This document shows positions 5,704 to 9,471 of a stretch of DNA of 9,471 nt, piece after piece. The position numbers and the translations under genes were made by a program. Position 1 is the stretch's first letter; each line of letters begins with the position of its first letter. The DNA comes from DASRWD01 sp044507975 (GTDB lineage Bacteria > Deinococcota > Deinococci > Deinococcales > Trueperaceae), in the NCBI GenBank assembly GCA_044507975.1, contig JBIQIQ010000093.1:1-9471 (forward strand), written 5' to 3'. The notes beneath the pieces were generated by a model, which worked only from the letters and a program-made list of their open reading frames with translations, was not told the DNA's origin and did not search any database.

Positions 5704-6587
5704 TGCTGCTCCCCGCGGCCGCGCGCCTCGCCAGGCACCCTCACCTGCTGCACCTGCGGCTCGGCTTCAACCTCCTGCTCAGCCCGGTCTACCTGTGGGG
5801 CGCCCTCCTCGCCGGCGCCAGCCTCGCCTCGGCGGGGTTCTGGCTGGGGTGGGTGTCGCTGCACCTGTTCCTCTACGGCGGCACGACCGCCTTCAACTCG
5901 TACTACGACCGCGACGAGGGTCCCATCGGCGGCATGCTCGTGCCGCCGCCGGTCGACGAGGGCCTGCTGCGCTTCTCCCTCATCGTGCAGGCGTTGGGCC
6001 TCGTGCCGGCGGCGCTGGTCGGGTGGCAGTTCCTGATCGCCTGGCTCTCCCTGTTCCTGGTGTTCACCGCATACTCGCACCCGCGCGTGCGCCTCAAGGC
6101 GCGCCCCGCGGCTGCGCTCACAGCCATCGGGCTGGGGCAGGGCGCAATCGGGTTCGCTCTCGGATGGCTGGCAGTGAGGCCCGGTGGCCTGCTCGCCGCC
6201 GACGCGCTCGTGGGCGCCGCCAGCACCGCTCTCATCGTCACCGGTCTCTACCTCGTGACGCAGTGCTACCAGGAGGCCGAGGACCGGGCCCGCGGCGACC
6301 GCACGATCGCCGTGCTGGTGGGCGCGCGCCGGTCGCTGCTCCTGGCCCTTGTCCCTCTGGCTCTCGGCGGGGCGGTCCTGATCTGGTCCACGTGGACCAG
6401 GTTCGGCCCACCTTGGGCGCTTGTGCTCGGATGCTTCTTCGCCGGGCTCGGAGCGTTCCAGCTCGCCTGGGCTGCACGGTTCGACCAGCGCGGTGTGACG
6501 CAGAACTTCCGCACGGCCATGCGGTTCACGGCCACGGCGTCGGCGGGGCTGACGCTGTTCCTGCTCGTGCAGCTGTGGCCCGCGTGA
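5703..6587 (+). CDS. UbiA-family membrane prenyltransferase
   Basis: This integral membrane protein of about 294 residues has roughly eight hydrophobic segments. UbiA-family enzymes transfer a polyprenyl chain from its diphosphate to an aromatic or other acceptor with Mg2+. The first Asp-rich site is NSYYDRDEGPIGG (65-77), a variant of the usual NDxxDxxxD. The second is YQEAEDRARGDRT (189-201). Both are on the cytosolic face in known structures. The open frame extends upstream to 5625, but that part overlaps the monooxygenase by 79 nt. The ATG at 5703, sharing one base with the preceding TGA, gives a normal family length and implies translational coupling. No prenyl-diphosphate synthase is present in the window, so the donor must come from elsewhere. 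The acceptor is most simply the hydroxylated, methylated polyketide made by the preceding genes. Confidence 0.87.
   Translation: MLLPAAARLARHPHLLHLRLGFNLLLSPVYLWGALLAGASLASAGFWLGWVSLHLFLYGGTTAFNSYYDRDEGPIGGMLVPPPVDEGLLRFSLIVQALGLVPAALVGWQFLIAWLSLFLVFTAYSHPRVRLKARPAAALTAIGLGQGAIGFALGWLAVRPGGLLAADALVGAASTALIVTGLYLVTQCYQEAEDRARGDRTIAVLVGARRSLLLALVPLALGGAVLIWSTWTRFGPPWALVLGCFFAGLGAFQLAWAARFDQRGVTQNFRTAMRFTATASAGLTLFLLVQLWPA
6383..6400. repeat. 18-bp perfect palindrome inside the prenyltransferase gene
   Basis: CTGGTCCAC followed directly by GTGGACCAG is a perfect palindrome with a central CACGTG. It lies in codons for the segment around IWSTWTRF (about residues 227-234). A transcription-factor site or an RNA hairpin in the mRNA are possible readings, and it may be chance. 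Confidence 0.6.
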
Positions 6588-6601
6588 CGGCGGCGGGTCA
6601 C
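6584..6601. terminator. inverted repeat carrying both stop codons of a convergent pair
   Basis: GTGAC (6584-6588) and GTCAC (6597-6601) pair across an 8-nt G-rich loop. Each arm contains the TGA of one of the two convergent genes, the prenyltransferase and thpR, which are only 10 nt apart. The 5-bp stem is short and has no T-tract, so termination function is uncertain. Confidence 0.25.
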
Positions 6602-7140
6602 TCCCTGGCGTCCTCCAGTTCCGCCGTGGCTCTCACCTCGTAGCGGGGCCCCGCCGGCCCGAGGTGGCTCTCGTAGAGGCGCACCTCCGCCGCGCGCCAG
6701 CCGCCGAAGGACCGTTCCGCGTTCGTCGGCAGCGGACGCGGCTCGCGTGACCGCGCCAGGGTGACGTGAGGGCGGAAGGGGCGTTCCTCGAGGTCGAACC
6801 CCTCCTGCCGGAGAGCGCTCGTCAGGTCGCCCTGCAGCTCGGCGAGCGCCGCCACGTCGCCCTCCAGCCCCGCCCACATGACGCGGGCGCGCTCGTGGTT
6901 CGGGAACGCCCCGATGCCACGCGCCGACAGCTCCAGGGGCGCAGCCCGCGCGGCGCTGAGGCGCATGGCCCGCTCCGCGGCCGCGACGCGCCGCTCCTCG
7001 ACCTCTCCCAGGAAGGCGAGCGTGAGGTGCAGCGATTCGGGCCGGACCTCGCGCCAGCCGCGCGGGACGTCGGTGGCGACCTCGGACAGCGCGTCGACGA
7101 CCGCTCGGCCGATGGGCAGCGCGATGAACAGGCGGGCCAT
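6598..7140 (-). CDS. thpR: RNA 2',3'-cyclic phosphodiesterase (LigT/2H family)
   Basis: This cytoplasmic 180-residue protein belongs to the 2H phosphoesterase superfamily. Bacterial members open 2',3'-cyclic phosphates on RNA to 2'-phosphates and show weak 2'-5' RNA ligase activity. The two defining tetrapeptides are present: HLTL at 38-41 and HVTL at 125-128, each in its usual setting (SLHLTLAFLGEV and PFRPHVTLAR). The N-terminus MARLFIALP is the standard first strand, which fixes the ATG at 7140. MWAGLEG in the middle is also typical. It is a single gene, convergent with the polyketide cluster and divergent from the RpiR unit. Nothing links it functionally to either neighbour. No clear Shine-Dalgarno precedes it. 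A CATCAT sequence ends 8 nt before the ATG, a weak match to the -10 pattern at other starts. Confidence 0.92.
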   Translation of the reverse strand: MARLFIALPIGRAVVDALSEVATDVPRGWREVRPESLHLTLAFLGEVEERRVAAAERAMRLSAARAAPLELSARGIGAFPNHERARVMWAGLEGDVAALAELQGDLTSALRQEGFDLEERPFRPHVTLARSREPRPLPTNAERSFGGWRAAEVRLYESHLGPAGPRYEVRATAELEDARE

Positions 7141-7239
7141 ACGTGTAGATGATGCAGCAGGGAGGTGGTGAGGAGCCCCGGGCCGTAGCGGCGTTGCCGG
7201 GTCGGTGCAACGTTTGATGCCGGCTCGAATGTCCGGAAA

Positions 7240-7270
7240 CTCGTGGCGCAGAACCTGCTAGCATCACGAG
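7240..7270 (+). promoter_or_regulatory. promoter (-10 TAGCAT) with flanking CTCGTG/CACGAG inverted repeat
   Basis: TAGCAT at 7259-7264 fits TANNNT in the 163-bp gap (7141-7303) between thpR and the regulator gene. A perfect 6-bp inverted repeat, CTCGTG (7240-7245) and CACGAG (7265-7270), flanks it; the right arm directly abuts the -10. The placement is what one expects of a repressor operator, possibly for the adjacent RpiR protein. The sequence alone does not prove binding. Nothing else is evident in this gap apart from GC-rich sequence and the thpR upstream region. Confidence 0.35.
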
Positions 7271-7303
7271 GGTCCGGGCCATGCGAGTCGGGCGATCGCG
7301 CTG

Positions 7304-8197
7304 GTGGCGACGGCCCAGTCGGGGGCGTACCTAGAGATGCAGCTTGAGGCCGTCAACCAGAGGCTCGCGGAGCACGCCAGCGACTTCACATCGACGGAAG
7401 CCAGCATCGCAGCCCACCTCGTCAAGCATCCCGAGCTGTGGGGCTTCGCCGCCACCTCCGAGCTCGCGGCGGCGATCGGCGTGCACCGCTCGACGTTGGT
7501 GCGCTTCGCACAGCGGCTCGGGTACGCCGGCTTCCCTGAGCTGCGCGACGCGGTGCGGTCCGGCTACCTGCGCTCGGTCGCCACCCCGCTCGAGCTGTCG
7601 GGATCGAGGACCGACTCGGCCTTCACCGAACTCGTCGGGACGGTGTACGAACGCGAGCTCCGGAACCTCAAGCAGACCTACGAGCACCTCGACGGGGACG
7701 TGCTGGAGCGTGCGGCCCGCGACATCGCCGGCGCCCGGAAGGTCCTCGTGTTCGGCAGGCGCTACTCCTTCACGATCGCCATGCACACCAGCCTGCTGCT
7801 CAGCAGCCTGCGGCCCCACGTGCGGCTGGCGCCCGACCCCGGCGGCTCGAGCGTCGACGCGATGTTCGACCTCGACAGCGGCGACGCCGCGCTGCTCTTC
7901 TCCCTGAGGCGCCACTCACCGGAGGTGCAGAGGGCCATCGACTTCCTCGACAGGAGGCAGGTTCCCGCGACGCTCGTCACCGACGCCGCCCCGGTGGCCT
8001 CGCTGCCCGAGAGGCTCAAGGTGCTCCAGGCCTACGTCGGCAGCAACAGCACGCTCGACTCGTTCACGGCCCTGGTGAGCCTCGGGCACGCGATCGCGAC
8101 GATCGTCGAGCAGCTGGTCGACGACGCCGACGCGCGTCAGGCGAGACTCGAGGAGGCCAGGGCGCACTTCCAGCGACCTATCGGAGCGGGAGAGTGA
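7304..8197 (+). CDS. MurR/RpiR-family transcriptional regulator (HTH + SIS domain)
   Basis: This is a DNA-binding regulator whose C-terminal sugar-isomerase-like (SIS) domain usually senses a phosphosugar. Residues about 13-90 form the HTH_6 domain: TEASIAAHLVKHPELWGFA, then TSELAAAIGV and recognition segment VHRSTLVRFAQRLGYAGFPE (60-79). Residues about 140-255 are SIS-like, with VLVFGRRYSFTIAMHTSLLL (147-166) and LFSLRRHSPEVQRAIDFL (198-215). In this SIS the usual Gly-x-Gly/Ala-Ser turn is GRRYS and the usual Gly of the second loop is replaced, so the ligand may not be a typical phosphosugar. The start is uncertain: GTG 7304 (297 residues) is listed, while ATG 7337 (286 residues) gives a more family-like N-terminus. 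Neither has a clear Shine-Dalgarno. The gene overlaps the dipeptidase gene by 4 nt, so it probably controls that gene and itself. Confidence 0.88.
   Translation: MATAQSGAYLEMQLEAVNQRLAEHASDFTSTEASIAAHLVKHPELWGFAATSELAAAIGVHRSTLVRFAQRLGYAGFPELRDAVRSGYLRSVATPLELSGSRTDSAFTELVGTVYERELRNLKQTYEHLDGDVLERAARDIAGARKVLVFGRRYSFTIAMHTSLLLSSLRPHVRLAPDPGGSSVDAMFDLDSGDAALLFSLRRHSPEVQRAIDFLDRRQVPATLVTDAAPVASLPERLKVLQAYVGSNSTLDSFTALVSLGHAIATIVEQLVDDADARQARLEEARAHFQRPIGAGE
8183..8186 (+). promoter_or_regulatory. ribosome binding site of the dipeptidase gene
   Basis: GGAG lies 7 nt before the GTG at 8194, inside the end of the regulator gene. It supports the GTG start and the GTGA stop-start overlap. It contrasts with the SD-less starts of genes that head transcription units in this window. 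Confidence 0.5.
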
Positions 8198-9264
8198 GCG
8201 AGACGACGTCGGCACCGAGCGGCCTTGGCGCAGCGGAGGGCGAGGCGCTGCGGGTAGCCGCCATCCACGACGAGGCGCTGATCTTCGACGCGCTCACGAC
8301 CTCCGTTCTCGACCGCGAGTACGTGGCCGCGCTCAGGTCGGTCGGGGTCGACGCGACCAACTACACCGTCGCCGACACGAGCCTCGTGCACGGCCGCATC
8401 TTGCAGGACGACTTCGAGCTGGCCAGCCGGAAGATCGCCATGTGGTTACGGAGGCTGCGCGAGCTCGAGGACGTGGCCGGGCTCGCCACCACGGTCGCCG
8501 AGCTCGACGCGCTGAGGCGCGAGGGCCGCTTCGCCGTGTTCTTCGGGTTCCAGAACGCCAGCCCGATCGAGGACAACGTCGACTTCCTCGACGTGTTCCA
8601 CCGGCTGGGCGTCAGGTTCATCCAGCTGACCTACAACGCCCGCAACCTGGTCGGCAGCGGCTCCGGGGAGCGCAACGACGACGGCCTCTCGGACCTCGGC
8701 CTTGCCGCCGTCGCGCGCATGAACGAGCTCGGCATCGTGATCGACGTCTCTCACTGCGGCTACCGGACGACGATGGACGCGATCGCGGCCTCCACCAAGC
8801 CCGTCGCGGTGACCCACGCGAACATGCGGGCCCTGGCCGACACCCCGCGCAACAAGACCGACGACCAGCTGAGGGCCCTCAAGCGCAACGGCGGCATCGT
8901 CGGGGTGAAACACATGATCGGCGACATGGTCGGCAAGCCTGCCTCCGAGACGACGGTCGAGGACCTCGCCGACCACCTGGAGCACGCGATCGGCGTCGTC
9001 GGCATCGAGCATGTCTGCATCGGGACCGACTTCTCCGGCACGACCACGGCGATGGGTACCTCCGACGCCGAGATCGAGGCGATCCGGCGGTTGTGGCCGA
9101 ACGCCTACCTGGGCTCGCGGTCGCGACCGCGGGGGTTGGAGTCCATCCGCGAGTTGCCCAACCTGACGACAGTGCTCGTCAGGCGCGGCTACTCGGACTC
9201 CGACATCGCGGCCATCTATGGCGGGAACCTGCGGCGTTTCCTCCTGGAGGTCGTCGGAGGCTGA
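8194..9264 (+). CDS. M19 (renal/membrane dipeptidase) family protein with altered metal site
   Basis: The 356-residue protein is an amidohydrolase-fold TIM barrel of peptidase family M19, whose classical members cleave dipeptides with two Zn ions. Conserved segments are VRFIQLTYNARNLVG (140-154), GIVIDVSHCGYRTTM (180-194) with His187, VAVTHANMRAL (205-213) with His208, PRNKTDDQL (218-226) with Arg219, CIGTDFSG (275-282) with Asp279, and the C-terminal ELPNLTTVLVRRGYS. The first metal motif of classical members, HxD in DGHND, reads FDALTTS (31-37) here, so both ligands are missing. The bridging Glu of the GxEG motif is Gln120 in FGFQNASP. I recall an M19 subgroup with QNxSPIEDD that shares this, so it is probably ancestral and not decay. 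No signal peptide is seen, so it is likely cytoplasmic. It overlaps the RpiR gene by 4 nt. A TTA leucine codon occurs at 8446-8448. Confidence 0.88.
   Translation: MSETTSAPSGLGAAEGEALRVAAIHDEALIFDALTTSVLDREYVAALRSVGVDATNYTVADTSLVHGRILQDDFELASRKIAMWLRRLRELEDVAGLATTVAELDALRREGRFAVFFGFQNASPIEDNVDFLDVFHRLGVRFIQLTYNARNLVGSGSGERNDDGLSDLGLAAVARMNELGIVIDVSHCGYRTTMDAIAASTKPVAVTHANMRALADTPRNKTDDQLRALKRNGGIVGVKHMIGDMVGKPASETTVEDLADHLEHAIGVVGIEHVCIGTDFSGTTTAMGTSDAEIEAIRRLWPNAYLGSRSRPRGLESIRELPNLTTVLVRRGYSDSDIAAIYGGNLRRFLLEVVGG
9116..9131. repeat. 16-bp perfect palindrome inside the dipeptidase gene
   Basis: CGCGGTCG followed by CGACCGCG is perfectly palindromic and encodes part of GSRSRPRG (307-314 of the M19 protein). 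The sequence is CpG-rich, which raises the chance of a random palindrome in such a genome. Confidence 0.4.
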
Positions 9265-9277
9265 CGCGATGGACCGA

Positions 9278-9293
9278 GAGCCGCGCCGGGCTC
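9278..9293. terminator. hairpin between the dipeptidase gene and the convergent right-edge gene
   Basis: GAGCC (9278-9282) pairs with GGCTC (9289-9293) around a 6-nt loop. It lies 13 nt past the dipeptidase stop and overlaps the stop of the minus-strand remnant. No T-tract is present. Confidence 0.3.
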
Positions 9294-9456
9294 AGCTGCT
9301 TACCTCCGAGGCCAGCCCGAGCGAGCGCAGCTTCGCCGTGGCCTGCGCATCGACGTTCCCGTCGGGGTGCACCTTCACCCCGTAATCGGTCTCGGCGCGC
9401 TCCGGGGTGCCCCGGCCGTCGAACACGTCGCAGCGCACGGGGTCGACGTCCCGCTC
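9292..9456 (-). pseudogene. unidentified coding remnant, C-terminal part of a gene entering from the right edge
   Basis: On the minus strand a frame of 54 codons ends at TGA (9294-9292). Nearly all codons end in G or C (three exceptions by my reading), the signature of real genes here. The protein segment includes VRCDVFDGRGTPERAE and TDYGVKVHPDGNVDAQ, a soluble, ordered-looking sequence that I cannot assign to a family. In-frame upstream there is TGA at 9459-9457, and the four codons before it, up to the window edge, also end in G or C. The gene could be broken by a nonsense or frameshift change (real or a sequencing error). It could instead be a short gene starting at GTG 9438 (48 residues). 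It converges on the dipeptidase gene with 27 nt between. A longer overlapping frame on the same strand has Arg/Ala-rich content and looks like a shadow. Confidence 0.4.
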
Positions 9457-9471
9457 TCACGGGTGGCGCAT

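Noticed and set aside
6266..7282. 338-codon minus-strand frame spanning the prenyltransferase end and thpR
   Set aside because: It runs through two well-supported genes and has a compositionally biased translation without recognisable motifs.
9179..9460. 93-codon minus-strand frame at the right edge
   Set aside because: Arg/Ala/Gly-rich shadow. The frame offset from it, used for the coding remnant, has the G/C third-position signature.
1..9471. CRISPR arrays, IS ends, att sites, tRNA or rRNA genes
   Set aside because: No repeated spacer pattern, transposase, integrase, flanking direct repeats or RNA-gene sequence was recognisable on either strand.

Overview
The window comes from a very GC-rich bacterium whose genes use G or C at almost every third codon position. 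It is a compact chromosomal stretch with no tRNA, rRNA, IS element, phage gene or CRISPR array that I can see. Several transcription units have a TANNNT-type -10 box ending only 5-6 nt before the start codon and no Shine-Dalgarno. That is the leaderless-mRNA layout known from Deinococcota and Actinomycetota. I favour a Deinococcota (Trueperaceae-like) or actinobacterial source, but this is inference and not a firm assignment.

Layout, left to right. (1) Bases 2-64 look like the 3' end of an upstream gene. (2) gdhA, an NADP-type glutamate dehydrogenase (124-1485, +), converges across a tight GC hairpin on (3) a two-domain GrpB + nucleotidyltransferase protein (1509-2669, -). (4) Divergent from the latter is a four-gene + strand cluster: type III polyketide synthase (2755-3843), SAM methyltransferase (3849-4568), FAD monooxygenase (4603-5703) and UbiA-family prenyltransferase (5703-6587). 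(5) It converges on thpR, an RNA 2',3'-cyclic phosphodiesterase (6598-7140, -). (6) After a 163-bp divergent intergenic region comes a RpiR-type regulator (7304-8197) overlapping by 4 nt an M19 dipeptidase-family gene (8194-9264). (7) At the right edge a minus-strand coding remnant (about 9292-9456) ends next to the dipeptidase, with an in-frame TGA 15-13 bases from the window end.

The most interesting unit is 2755-6587. The synthase keeps the Cys-His-Asn triad of type III PKSs and should make an aromatic or pyrone polyketide. The methyltransferase, flavin hydroxylase and membrane prenyltransferase next to it could methylate, hydroxylate (toward a quinone) and prenylate that core, giving a membrane quinone or phenolic meroterpenoid. 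The first three genes parallel the order of the Streptomyces srsABC phenolic-lipid operon; the UbiA gene is the addition. The product is not deducible from sequence.

The RpiR-dipeptidase pair looks like a self-contained peptide or muropeptide-responsive unit. Its M19 protein lacks three of the canonical metal-binding residues, so its activity is open to question.
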